From assembly GCA_023667045.1 (NCBI GenBank), contig JAMPAU010000007.1:1-64000 (forward strand): DNA of 64,000 nucleotides, written 5' to 3'. The position numbers and the translations under genes are program-made. Numbering within the stretch: position 1 is the first letter of the stretch; each line of letters begins with the position of its first letter. Of the stretch, positions 34,565-43,363 are shown in pieces. The stretch is from Ruminococcus flavefaciens (GTDB taxonomy: Bacteria > Bacillota > Clostridia > Oscillospirales > Ruminococcaceae). The notes under the pieces were generated by a model, which saw only the letters and a program-made list of their open reading frames with translations, was not told where the DNA came from and did not search any database.

Positions 34565-36277
34565 ATGAAAAAGAAATCATTCAAAAGCAGACTGACAGCA
34601 CTTACAGCAGTTCTTTCAATTTCTTGCTGTGCAGTGACAATGCCTGTAATTGCCGACTGGGAACAGATAGGGTGTATGGGCGACCTCAACAACGACTCAG
34701 AAGTAAATGTTGCCGACCTGCTCCTGCTCTCAAAGTATATGCTCGGCAGTATCTCTCTTACAACCGAAAACGCTTATCATATAGACGGAAGCTATTACTC
34801 AGTAAACGGCAGTGAGGCAGATAATTCAGTTGAATATCTCCAGACAGCCGACATAAACCAAGACGGCAGAATAGATATTTTTGACCTGATTATGATGCGT
34901 AAGTACGTTATAAACAAATGGGCTGACCCTGTATACATATGGAAAGATGATACTGAAACTTCTACGTCATCTTCCTCAACTACCACAACAACTACTATAG
35001 CTACAGCGGTTTCCTCAGATACAGAAACAACTACCTCGACAACTTCCGCACCTGCATTCATTGAAGCACCAGTAAAAAATCTTTACGGCTCTATGCCCTC
35101 TCAGAATAACGCCGAAATGGTTATATTTTATGTGGATTTTCCGGACTGTCCATATAAATATGAACCGTCTGTATCAGAAATAGAAAAAATAGCATTTGGC
35201 ACAGAAGATACTGAAAACAAAAACTATCCCTTTGAGAGTATGTCGGCATTCTATAACCGTTCTTCAAAAGGCAGTATGAAACTTAACGGTAAGGTATTCC
35301 GCTATACCACCAAAGAAAACAAATCCGCATACGAGGGCGACATATACCACGTAAACCTTATAAATGAGGTTTTCGAGACATTCAAGGACAGTGCAGACTT
35401 CACGGAATTTGATGGCAACAAAGACAGCATTATTGATACAACGCTGATTTCTGTTCCGGAAGACGCAGGCGATGACAACTGGTGGCCAGCAGCCGGACAG
35501 TACGGCGGTAACACAGACCTTAAAGTTGACGGTATGTCAGTAGGTCACGTTATAGTAGGAAATGCCCAGATTGAAAGCAAGACAGACTACAAAAACTTCA
35601 CAAGCAGTTATCTGCACGAAATGGGTCACTGCATGGGACTGCCCGATTACTACCTTTACAACGGCGAAAAGGACTTTGAGGGTCTGCACGGTTCGGCAGG
35701 CTATGAGATGATGGACGAGACAAACGCTGACTTCTCTGCTGTCTCAAAGCTCATGCTTGGCTGGTTCAAAAAAGAACAGGTTACAGTATACGACCCCACT
35801 GTGAAAAATCAGACTTTCACACTCTCAAACGCTCAGAAAGAAAACGGCAACTGTGTTATCATACCGTGCGGAAAACTCGAAGATAACTATTATTCGGAGT
35901 TTCTGATAGTCGAATACGCCACCCTTGACGTAAACAACAGCCGTCTTAAAAAAGACTACTGGTGGAAAACTACCGGCTCAGGCGTAAGGGTATTCCATGT
36001 TGAAGGCACTGTAAATGATAATATAGGTTGGAAATACTGGAAATATGCAAGCGGTGACAATGAGGCTACCAACAATGACACCGGAAAGCGTTTTATCCGT
36101 ATTATAGATGATACCGACACAGACAACCTCTACCGCACAGGCGACGTAATAGACGGAAGTATTTCCGGTTTCAAGTGGTACGCTGAGGACGGCACACAAT
36201 CAGTTGATGTGGGGCTGAAAATAACTGTCGGCGATATGACTGACGATTCATGCGTAATTACCATTTCAGAAAAATAA
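34565..36277 (+). CDS. Secreted M6-like metalloprotease with N-terminal dockerin
   Basis: 570 aa. Signal peptide (to about residue 30), then an N-terminal dockerin (about 37-122) with calcium loops DLNNDSEVNVADLL and DINQDGRIDIFDLI separated by an unusually long 50-residue stretch. After a Ser/Thr linker comes a peptidase domain (about 165-570) with the zinc motif HEMGHCMGLPD, HExxH plus the downstream Gly and Asp of M6/immune-inhibitor-A-type proteases, and a methionine-turn candidate GYEMMDE. It would degrade protein on or near the cellulosome. Dockerins are mostly C-terminal, so this placement is unusual. The next gene starts 15 bases after its stop. Confidence 0.85.
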   Translation: MKKKSFKSRLTALTAVLSISCCAVTMPVIADWEQIGCMGDLNNDSEVNVADLLLLSKYMLGSISLTTENAYHIDGSYYSVNGSEADNSVEYLQTADINQDGRIDIFDLIMMRKYVINKWADPVYIWKDDTETSTSSSSTTTTTTIATAVSSDTETTTSTTSAPAFIEAPVKNLYGSMPSQNNAEMVIFYVDFPDCPYKYEPSVSEIEKIAFGTEDTENKNYPFESMSAFYNRSSKGSMKLNGKVFRYTTKENKSAYEGDIYHVNLINEVFETFKDSADFTEFDGNKDSIIDTTLISVPEDAGDDNWWPAAGQYGGNTDLKVDGMSVGHVIVGNAQIESKTDYKNFTSSYLHEMGHCMGLPDYYLYNGEKDFEGLHGSAGYEMMDETNADFSAVSKLMLGWFKKEQVTVYDPTVKNQTFTLSNAQKENGNCVIIPCGKLEDNYYSEFLIVEYATLDVNNSRLKKDYWWKTTGSGVRVFHVEGTVNDNIGWKYWKYASGDNEATNNDTGKRFIRIIDDTDTDNLYRTGDVIDGSISGFKWYAEDGTQSVDVGLKITVGDMTDDSCVITISEK

Positions 36278-36292
36278 CGAAAGGTCAATACA

Positions 36293-37711
36293 ATGTCAAA
36301 GCAATTATTCAATACAACGGAAAAATCAAACTTTATCCTCAATATGACAGAAGAAAAATACTCACAGCTTGCATCTTATGGACTTTCACTTGCCTGTTTC
36401 ACAACGGCTATCTTTGCGATTATACCGGAATTTGTCGATAAGCTCTCATATTCCATAGTATCTGGCGGACTGGCAGTTTCCGGCGTAATATGTATGGTGC
36501 TTGCACTTATCGCCATAATGAAAAAATACATAGACCGCAAAAAAATTTTTTCCGTGTGTGCATTCGGATTCATGATTATATGGGGAGTTATTTCGCTGAT
36601 AAACTCCTATTCCGTCAGCGTGTCATTCTATGGATTTTCCGGACGTGGCGAGGGACTTTTAGCTATTATATTCTATTGCGGATTCTTTATAACAGCTATG
36701 TCCGTAAAGCGTGAAAAAGCCGTCAGCATAATAATAAACTCACTGATAGTCTCTGGACTTCTGCACAGCGTAATCGGACTTATTCAGGTATTTACCGGTA
36801 AACTCAGTCACTATCGGTTTGCATCTCTTTCAATGAAAATAAACGCCTCAAGCGGACTGGCACAATCGCCGATTTTTCTGGCAATGGTTCTCAGCCTTGC
36901 ACTCACTGCTTCGCTCGTAACGGCGATTCTGACAGACAACAAAAAACGCCGTATTTTCTGTATTGTGAGTTCGTGTCTGTTTTCATTTGTGATGATGTTT
37001 ACGTATTCACTTATGGGCATTGCCGGAATTATTATAGCTATGATTTCTGCCGGAGTGAGCATATTTATAAAAAAAGCCCCTAAGATAAGGCTTACGGCTT
37101 TATTTGCCGGAATACTCCCTGCTATACTGTCGGTTATTATAGTAAACGCCGGACTTGTCGGGGAAATCTCCTCATATAAGCTTTACGACGGCTACACGCT
37201 TTGGTGGGCTGATTCGTATATGAGACTATCTGCAAGCGGTATCTGTGACTATGACGAACTTGACTTCTCCGATACAAAAGAAGTTTATAAATACCTCAAC
37301 AGCAAAACCTGTGAAATAATCAAAAAATATCCGCTCACCGGCACGGGCGAAGACCAGCTTGTCTACCCTCAGCTTTACACCAGTGGCGGTCTTGACACTG
37401 AAAATACTGATATAAACACTATAATATCTCTGAACAAAGGTACTTTTGACAAGGTATACAATGAATATCTCTATACCGCCTCTACACGTGGCATACCCTC
37501 GCTTATCGCACTTGTTTTGATTCTCGGCTCTGTGCTTGTTGGCGGTATCGGAAAAATAAAAAAATCTCCGTCCGAGAGTACCGTCTGTACTTTTATGATG
37601 TTTATATGCGGAATCATAATATTCTTCATAGGGTGCAGTAATATAACCTTTTCGCCGATATTCTGGACAGTTTCCGGTCTGCTGATGTGTTCGTGCAAAG
37701 AAAATAAGTAA
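36293..37711 (+). CDS. O-antigen ligase/Wzy-like polytopic membrane protein
   Basis: 472 aa, about twelve hydrophobic segments and one large external loop (about 290-385). The loop begins with YKLYDGYTLWWADSYMRLSA, contains GTGEDQLVYPQ, and is followed by NEYLYTASTRGIPSLIALV, the Wzy_C/O-antigen-ligase pattern. Such proteins polymerise or ligate undecaprenyl-linked glycans. Fifteen bases after the metalloprotease gene, with a weak AACGAAAGG ribosome site; no glycosyltransferase genes are adjacent, so the substrate is unknown. Confidence 0.75.
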   Translation: MSKQLFNTTEKSNFILNMTEEKYSQLASYGLSLACFTTAIFAIIPEFVDKLSYSIVSGGLAVSGVICMVLALIAIMKKYIDRKKIFSVCAFGFMIIWGVISLINSYSVSVSFYGFSGRGEGLLAIIFYCGFFITAMSVKREKAVSIIINSLIVSGLLHSVIGLIQVFTGKLSHYRFASLSMKINASSGLAQSPIFLAMVLSLALTASLVTAILTDNKKRRIFCIVSSCLFSFVMMFTYSLMGIAGIIIAMISAGVSIFIKKAPKIRLTALFAGILPAILSVIIVNAGLVGEISSYKLYDGYTLWWADSYMRLSASGICDYDELDFSDTKEVYKYLNSKTCEIIKKYPLTGTGEDQLVYPQLYTSGGLDTENTDINTIISLNKGTFDKVYNEYLYTASTRGIPSLIALVLILGSVLVGGIGKIKKSPSESTVCTFMMFICGIIIFFIGCSNITFSPIFWTVSGLLMCSCKENK

Positions 37712-37732
37712 GCATATGCTAACAAAAAAATA

Positions 37733-37761
37733 TTGATTTTTTTCTGTCAATGTGATAGAAT
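37733..37761 (+). promoter_or_regulatory. Promoter of the ferredoxin gene
   Basis: TTGATT (37733-37738) and TAGAAT (37756-37761), 17-base spacing, 32 bases before the ferredoxin ATG. Confidence 0.6.
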
Positions 37762-37793
37762 ATAAATAACAAATTTTACGGAGGTGCTTTATT

Positions 37794-37964
37794 ATGGCAT
37801 ATATTATAAGCGATGACTGCATCAGCTGTGGTGCTTGTGCAGGTGAGTGTCCTGTAGACGCTATTTCAGAGGGCGATGGAAAGTACGTTATCGACGCTGA
37901 TACTTGCGTTGAATGCGGTGCTTGTGCAGGTGTTTGTCCTGTTGCTGCTCCTTCAGCTGAATAA
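37794..37964 (+). CDS. 2x[4Fe-4S] ferredoxin
   Basis: 56-aa bacterial ferredoxin, too short for a usual length cutoff. It reads MAYIISDDCISCGACAGECP at the start. Two cluster motifs are complete: CISCGACAGECP and CVECGACAGVCP, each C-x2-C-x2-C-x3-C-P, separated by 25 residues as in the clostridial type. It would carry low-potential electrons, for example for hydrogenase or pyruvate:ferredoxin oxidoreductase. ATG 37794 follows CGGAGG by about ten bases. Own promoter and terminator make it monocistronic. Confidence 0.96.
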   Translation: MAYIISDDCISCGACAGECPVDAISEGDGKYVIDADTCVECGACAGVCPVAAPSAE

Positions 37965-37984
37965 TTTTACATTATCGGCATTTT

Positions 37985-38018
37985 AAACAGTCTCATTCGT
38001 GGGACTGTTTATTTTTTT
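37985..38018 (+). terminator. Terminator after the ferredoxin gene
   Basis: AAACAGTC-TCATTCGTGG-GACTGTTT followed by T7. Confidence 0.92.
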
Positions 38019-38019
38019 C

Positions 38020-38049
38020 TTGACAATCAGCCCAGATATATGTTATACT
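38020..38049 (+). promoter_or_regulatory. Promoter of the DUF4352-like lipoprotein gene
   Basis: TTGACA (38020-38025) and TATACT (38044-38049), 18-base spacing, immediately after the ferredoxin terminator. Confidence 0.75.
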
Positions 38050-38105
38050 ATATCTACTAAATATAAAACATAGATTTCAAAAAAATTAATATATGGAGGA
38101 TTATC

Positions 38106-38729
38106 ATGAACAAATCAAGAATTTCTGCACTTATGCTTGCTCTTGCACTTTCTGCTGTATCAGCTTTTTCATGTGCTGATGAAACTACCTCAACCCCCTC
38201 TGAGCCGACCGTCTCATTGACTGAACCTGTAACAACAGCTCCGCAAGTGCCTAACCAGTACTCAAAAGACTCAAACAAAAACAATACTGCTGTAGGACAG
38301 GAAATAGAAGTCAACAGCACTGTCTTTACCCTTAACGACGTAGTAAATATAGGCTCTCCGAATAATGACGGAAACGAATACGTATATATCAATGTAACAA
38401 TCCAAAACAACACCGATATAGAATATGAAATCAGTTCGCTTAACAACTTCTTTGTCGTTCTTCCCGATGATACAGAATCCCTTATAGATATACGCACTAC
38501 AATGTATGCTATAAATAACTACCCTAAATGCGTGGAAGATACTATCACAATACCTGCAAACGGAGAATTTACAGGTTTTCTTGCCGGAGGATTCATTGTA
38601 CCTGCCGGAACTGATTCATTTACTATAGGATTCTTCCCCACTCTCGATGACGACAAATACATCGAAAATGTAATACTCTCGCCTGTCAATGCAGAGGATA
38701 TAAGCCATGACGATTCAGTTATGAAATAA
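38106..38729 (+). CDS. Lipoprotein with DUF4352-like domain
   Basis: 207 aa. Signal peptide with lipobox-like SAFSCADE. After a short Thr/Pro linker, the domain AVGQEIEVNSTVFTLNDVVN...NEYVYINVTIQNNTD matches the telokin/DUF4352 immunoglobulin-like fold common in Firmicute lipoproteins. No enzymatic motif. Strong TGGAGGA ribosome site. Function unknown. Confidence 0.78.
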   Translation: MNKSRISALMLALALSAVSAFSCADETTSTPSEPTVSLTEPVTTAPQVPNQYSKDSNKNNTAVGQEIEVNSTVFTLNDVVNIGSPNNDGNEYVYINVTIQNNTDIEYEISSLNNFFVVLPDDTESLIDIRTTMYAINNYPKCVEDTITIPANGEFTGFLAGGFIVPAGTDSFTIGFFPTLDDDKYIENVILSPVNAEDISHDDSVMK

Positions 38730-38740
38730 CTACAATTACT

Positions 38741-38769
38741 TCCCCGTCCTAAAGGGCGGGGATTTTTTT
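38741..38769. terminator. Terminator between the lipoprotein and spoVB-like genes
   Basis: CCCCGTCC-TAAA-GGGCGGGG followed by T7 on the plus strand; the convergent spoVB-like stop codon touches it, so it may act both ways. Confidence 0.88.
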
Positions 38770-40360
38770 ATTCTGCAACAGGTCTTTTTATGCGTTTAAG
38801 GCATGAACCACATACGGCAATTACTAACATATAAACAAGTCCGCCCACAGCAACCGATACGGCAAGCACCCCGAATCTACCCAGTCCGTAACGCCGTGCC
38901 ATATCACAAGCAAGATATGCCGACCCTGCACACATCGCTCCGGCATAGAATATAACGGCAAAAGGCATTAGTTTCATACTTATACCCGAATACTTGACAT
39001 AAAGCTTTACTGATACTGCAAGTATTACCGCATAGCACAGCGACGTTGACAATGACGCTCCGTCAACACTCATTAGCGGTATAAGCGTAATATTCCCTGC
39101 AAACTTTATGACTGTTCCGAAAAGCATTATTTTCAGCGGTAACGAGGCTTTGCCTATAGCCTGTAGCATACTGAAAAGCGGAAATGATATACACAGACAT
39201 ACCATTCCGGGCATAAGCAGACGGAGCGAATTTATACATATGCTTACTTCGTCGGGCTGTTTAGGGAAAAGAAAACCCAGTATCTCCGGTGCAAGCACGG
39301 CTATCCCGAACGCTGACGGCACTGCTATTACCGCCGACGTGATAAGTGCCTGCATGGTATTCTCAGAAAGCGACTTTATATCATGACTTTCCCATGCCTC
39401 AGTGATACACGGCAATACACCCTTGCCGAGCATATTTGTCACGGACGGTACAAGATTAAATACAGTAAGTGCTATTCCTGCAAATGACCCGTAAATAAAA
39501 TGTGGTATTTCATTTTCCGCTATGCTGTCCGGTATGCTAACCCTGCTCCCGAAATACGATATACAGCCTATAACCGTCCACATATCTATTAACGCCGTAA
39601 GGTTAGTAACAACAGCACTTATTCCGGCAGGCACGGCGTTTACCATAAGCTCACGTGAAATATCTTTACGGCTCATAACAGTCTGTTCGCCGTCCGCATG
39701 AAATTTCTTTCCGAATATCCGCATAAATATAAAAAACACAACTGCTCCGGCAGACGATAACGTTACGCCCAGCACTCCGGCAGATGCAGAAACTGCTCTG
39801 GGGTCTATGTCCGGAAAATATACAGTTATTTCATTTATATGCTCCGTGACGTATCCGCAAAGCATAAGTCCTGCCACAACCTTGACTATACCCTCTATCA
39901 CCTGCGAAACTGCTGTAGGGTACATATTGCTCATACCCTCATAATAACCACGCTCCACCGACATTATACATCCGAAAAATACAGACGGTGCTATCATTGT
40001 GACAGATAAAGACGATTCCGGACTACTTCCGGTAATTACCGACAAAACAAACGTGATAATACTTCCGGCAAGTCCCACCGCCGAAAATATCATAAGTGCC
40101 GTACTGCGTACTTTTTTGGCGTTGGTGTACATTCCGAGTGCTATACTCTGTGCCGTCATTCTCGCAACAGCCGACGACAAACCCGTTACAGTAAGAGCAT
40201 AAACCGGCATGAAAATACTATATGCACAGCTGAAATAACTCATTCCTACACCGCCGAGCAGGTTTGTCAGCGGTATCTTGAATAATGCCCCCAGTGCCTT
40301 TGCAGTGACAGCCGACATCATAAGTATCAGTGAACCTTTAAGAAAATTCTGTTTTTTCAA
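38768..40360 (-). CDS. SpoVB/MurJ-like lipid flippase (MATE/MVF-type)
   Basis: 530 aa, about fourteen transmembrane helices. The N-terminus KKQNFLKGSLILMMSAVTAKALGALFKIPL is the SpoVB/YabM-type polysaccharide-biosynthesis signature; such proteins flip lipid-linked wall or glycan precursors. Start is set at TTG 40360 after AAAGGGTGA. The alternative ATG 40387 would coincide with the predicted transcription start from the promoter at 40395-40423 and has no ribosome site. In B. subtilis a SpoVB-like gene lies beside yabN (mazG) and yabO (rqcP); here those lie 3-4 kb away on the other strand. Confidence 0.85.
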   Translation of the reverse strand: MKKQNFLKGSLILMMSAVTAKALGALFKIPLTNLLGGVGMSYFSCAYSIFMPVYALTVTGLSSAVARMTAQSIALGMYTNAKKVRSTALMIFSAVGLAGSIITFVLSVITGSSPESSLSVTMIAPSVFFGCIMSVERGYYEGMSNMYPTAVSQVIEGIVKVVAGLMLCGYVTEHINEITVYFPDIDPRAVSASAGVLGVTLSSAGAVVFFIFMRIFGKKFHADGEQTVMSRKDISRELMVNAVPAGISAVVTNLTALIDMWTVIGCISYFGSRVSIPDSIAENEIPHFIYGSFAGIALTVFNLVPSVTNMLGKGVLPCITEAWESHDIKSLSENTMQALITSAVIAVPSAFGIAVLAPEILGFLFPKQPDEVSICINSLRLLMPGMVCLCISFPLFSMLQAIGKASLPLKIMLFGTVIKFAGNITLIPLMSVDGASLSTSLCYAVILAVSVKLYVKYSGISMKLMPFAVIFYAGAMCAGSAYLACDMARRYGLGRFGVLAVSVAVGGLVYMLVIAVCGSCLKRIKRPVAE

Positions 40361-40394
40361 AAAATCACCCTTTACAATTACAGTCATCAGGAAA

Positions 40395-40423
40395 ATTATA
40401 ATCCAATTTTCTTGTTTTCACAA
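40395..40423 (-). promoter_or_regulatory. Promoter of the spoVB-like gene
   Basis: Minus strand TTGTGA (40423-40418) and exact TATAAT (40400-40395), 17-base spacing. Confidence 0.65.
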
Positions 40424-40432
40424 AAATATATG

Positions 40433-40461
40433 TTGCAGAATTTAAAAATATGTGGTATAAT
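40433..40461 (+). promoter_or_regulatory. Promoter of the aminotransferase gene
   Basis: TTGCAG (40433-40438) and TATAAT (40456-40461), 17-base spacing; the -10 is followed by a 67-base leader. Confidence 0.7.
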
Positions 40462-40528
40462 ATAAAATAAGCTGTCTGGAGCTTATAAATTCACACAAAC
40501 GACACAAACTGAAAGGCTGGTTTTTAAA

Positions 40529-41722
40529 ATGGACTATAAATTTTCTGATAAAGTAACCAAACTTCAGGCTTCTGCTATCAGAGAAATTCTCAAATTCACA
40601 TCAGTACCCGACGTTATCTCCTTTGCGGCAGGAAATCCCGCACCGGAGGCTTTCCCGACTGAAAGAATCGCCGAAATCTCCGCTGAACTTCTCAGCAAAG
40701 ACCCTATACTTGCTTTGCAGTATAATATCACTGAGGGCTATCCACCTCTCCGTGACTTTCTGAAAGAATGGCTTACAAAAAAAGGATGTTATCATGCAGA
40801 ATTTGACGACGTAATAGTAACTTCCGGCGGTCAGCAGGCTAATGAACTCTCATGCAAGGTACTGCTCAATGAGGGCGATACTCTCCTTTGTGAATCGCCA
40901 TGCTTTATAGGCTCGCTGAATGCTTTCCGCTCCTATAACGTCAATCTCTGCGGTATTGATATGGACGACGACGGAATAAACCTTGAAAAGCTCGAAAACG
41001 CTCTGAAAACTCAGAAAAACGTAAAAATGCTTTATCTTATCCCGAATTTCCAGAACCCTACCGGACGCACTATGTCGCTTGAAAAACGCAAGGCTGTCTA
41101 TGAAATGGCTTGCAAGTATGATTTTATCATTCTTGAGGACGACCCGTACGGCGAGTTGCGTTTTGCCGGCGAGAATATCCCAACAATAAAAAGCCTTGAC
41201 ACTGAAGGACGTGTTATTTATTCAAGCACTTTTTCAAAGATTCTTTCCTCCGGTTTCAGAACAGGCTTTGTTTCCGCACCTGCTCCGGTTATACAGAAAA
41301 TCGTTGTCTGCAAACAGGTATCAGACGTTCACTCAAATATATGGGCTCAGGTTGTTGCACACAGATTCATGACTTCTGTGAACCTCGACGAGCATTTCAA
41401 AGGCTTGCGTGAAATATACCGCAAAAAGTGCGACCTTATGTGTTCATACATTGATAACGGATTCTCGGAAAAAATCTCATACATCAGACCACAGGGCGGA
41501 CTATTTGTATGGTGTACGCTCCCCGACGACTGCGATATGAATGACTTCTGCAAAAAGGCTATTCAAGATTACAAGATTGCTGTTGTACCGGGTAATGCGT
41601 TCAGCATTGACGAAAGCGAAAAGAGCCATTCTTTCCGTCTGAATTACTCCACACCCACTGATGAGCAGATTATCAAGGGTATGGAAACTCTCTCAAAAAT
41701 GACTAAGGATATACTCGGCTGA
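40529..41722 (+). CDS. PLP-dependent aminotransferase, class I/II (COG1167-like)
   Basis: 397 aa, fold type I. Visible features: VISFAAGNPAPEAFP at the N-terminus, substrate-loop YNITEGYPPLRDFL, VTSGGQQANEL, NFQNPTGRTMS, the PLP-phosphate-linked DDPYGELRF and the Schiff-base lysine in SSTFSKILSSGFRTGF. The family includes 2-aminoadipate/LysN, aromatic and branched-chain aminotransferases; specificity cannot be told here. No GntR domain, so it is not MocR-type. GAAAGG ribosome site; no terminator before the next gene. Confidence 0.88.
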   Translation: MDYKFSDKVTKLQASAIREILKFTSVPDVISFAAGNPAPEAFPTERIAEISAELLSKDPILALQYNITEGYPPLRDFLKEWLTKKGCYHAEFDDVIVTSGGQQANELSCKVLLNEGDTLLCESPCFIGSLNAFRSYNVNLCGIDMDDDGINLEKLENALKTQKNVKMLYLIPNFQNPTGRTMSLEKRKAVYEMACKYDFIILEDDPYGELRFAGENIPTIKSLDTEGRVIYSSTFSKILSSGFRTGFVSAPAPVIQKIVVCKQVSDVHSNIWAQVVAHRFMTSVNLDEHFKGLREIYRKKCDLMCSYIDNGFSEKISYIRPQGGLFVWCTLPDDCDMNDFCKKAIQDYKIAVVPGNAFSIDESEKSHSFRLNYSTPTDEQIIKGMETLSKMTKDILG

Positions 41723-41768
41723 TTTCGGGTATATTGCAAATATTCTATTATGAAAGGAATTTTTTACT

Positions 41769-42287
41769 ATGCCAAACAAAATGACCGAAAGATACACGGT
41801 AACTCAGAAGTATCTTATGACAAGAGGACAGGCTATCAACTTCCCTGCACGTTTCTTCAACACCAACTTCAAGAAAAACGAGGTATTCGGCGTTGTTATT
41901 GACATTCCGATGTCTCCCACAGTGCTTACCTCTATGGTATGCTTTATAAACGGTGCTGCCAACCTCTACTTCAACAACGGCGGTGAGTACACAGGAGCTT
42001 CACAGAAATACAGAAATCTTGTACAGGCTACTCACACTCTCGTTGCAAATGCCGGACAGCTTATACCAAAATGTCAGAAAACCAAAACTTACGACCTCCC
42101 CAAAGGAAAAACTCATAACATATTCCTGCTTACAAAAAATGCTATATATAAGACCGAAATAAAACCCGGTATAATCCCCGAAGACCAGCCTGAACTCCGT
42201 TCATTCTATGTACTCTATCAGCGTGTTCTCAATGAACTGAGAAGCTGTCAGCTTAAAGATGACGCTGAAAAACGCAGACAGGCATAA
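41769..42287 (+). CDS. Conserved-looking cytosolic protein of unknown function
   Basis: 172 aa, basic, no signal or membrane segment. Begins MPNKMTERYTVTQKYLMTRG; contains FFNTNFKKNEVFGVVIDIPM and LVANAGQLIPKCQKTKTYDL. Family not recognised. Good GAAAGGA ribosome site, and it sits between an aminotransferase and trpS with tight spacing, so it is probably part of that transcript. Confidence 0.65.
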   Translation: MPNKMTERYTVTQKYLMTRGQAINFPARFFNTNFKKNEVFGVVIDIPMSPTVLTSMVCFINGAANLYFNNGGEYTGASQKYRNLVQATHTLVANAGQLIPKCQKTKTYDLPKGKTHNIFLLTKNAIYKTEIKPGIIPEDQPELRSFYVLYQRVLNELRSCQLKDDAEKRRQA

Positions 42288-42305
42288 AAGGAGATGTTTT
42301 AGAAA

Positions 42306-43304
42306 ATGGATAATAAAAAGCTGATTTTCAGCGGTATCCAGCCAACCGGTACTTTTACTCTTGGTAACTACATCGGTGCAGTAAGAAACTGGGGTCCTCT
42401 ACAGGACGAATACAACTGTATCTACTGTGTTGTTGATATGCACGCAATCACAGTAAGGCAAGACCCAGTAAAGCTCAGACAGAATACCATGAACTCATAT
42501 GCACTGCTCATGGCTTGCGGTATTGATGTGGAAAAGTCAATACTTTTCATACAGAGCCACGTCAAGACCCACGCTGAATTAAGCTGGGTACTCGGCTGTA
42601 ATACACAGTTCGGCGAACTCTCACGCATGACGCAGTTTAAGGATAAGAGCCAGAAACACGCCGATGACGTAAACTCAGGACTTTTCACCTATCCGGTTCT
42701 TATGGCGGCTGATATTCTCGCTTACAATGCTGACCTCGTACCCGTAGGCGTTGACCAGAAACAACACCTTGAACTTGCAAGAAACATTGCACAGCGTTTC
42801 AATCAGAGATACGGAGATTTCTTTACACTTCCAGAGCCGTATATTCCGGAAGTAGGTGCTAAGGTAATGTCACTGCAAGACCCCACAAAGAAAATGTCCA
42901 AATCTGACGAAAACCCGAATGCAGTTATCCTCATTCTTGACGATAAGGACACTATCATAAGAAAATTCAAGCGTGCTGTTACCGACAGCGAGGCGGAAGT
43001 CTGCTACCGTGAGGGTAAAGACGGCATAAATAACCTTATGACTATCTATTCAAGCGTTACCGGAAAAGACTTCGCATCTATTGAATCTGAATTTTCCGGC
43101 AAGGGCTACGGCGATTTCAAGCTTGCTGTAGGCGAGGCTGTAGCTGACCACCTTGAACCAGTAAGAAACGAATTTGCAAGGCTTTCTGCCGACAAGGCTT
43201 ATCTGAAAAAATGCTATACTGAAGGTGCTGAAAAGGCTCTGAGATATTCACAGAGAATTGTATCAAAAGTATACAGAAAAGTCGGATTCGTTGACAAAAC
43301 ATAA
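42306..43304 (+). CDS. trpS: Tryptophanyl-tRNA synthetase
   Basis: 332 aa class Ic synthetase. HIGH equivalent TLGNYIGAVRNW after GIQPTGTF, PVLMAADIL and GVDQKQHLELARNIAQRFN for tryptophan/ATP binding, and KMSKSDENPNAVI as KMSKS loop. Full length. Nineteen bases after the preceding gene with an AAAGGAGA site; no T-box element fits in that gap. Terminator at 43310-43344. Confidence 0.96.
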   Translation: MDNKKLIFSGIQPTGTFTLGNYIGAVRNWGPLQDEYNCIYCVVDMHAITVRQDPVKLRQNTMNSYALLMACGIDVEKSILFIQSHVKTHAELSWVLGCNTQFGELSRMTQFKDKSQKHADDVNSGLFTYPVLMAADILAYNADLVPVGVDQKQHLELARNIAQRFNQRYGDFFTLPEPYIPEVGAKVMSLQDPTKKMSKSDENPNAVILILDDKDTIIRKFKRAVTDSEAEVCYREGKDGINNLMTIYSSVTGKDFASIESEFSGKGYGDFKLAVGEAVADHLEPVRNEFARLSADKAYLKKCYTEGAEKALRYSQRIVSKVYRKVGFVDKT

Positions 43305-43309
43305 TATCA

Positions 43310-43344
43310 TTACGGACGGATATTTATTTTCCGTCCGTATTTAT
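43310..43344 (+). terminator. Terminator after trpS
   Basis: ACGGACGGA-TATTTATT-TTCCGTCCGT with T-rich tail, just upstream of the mazG ribosome site. Confidence 0.85.
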
Positions 43345-43363
43345 GAAACAAGGAGGTTTTTAT

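Noticed and set aside
42288-42305. T-box leader for trpS
   Set aside because: Only 18 bases separate trpS from the preceding gene, too short for a T-box, and no terminator/antiterminator pair is seen.
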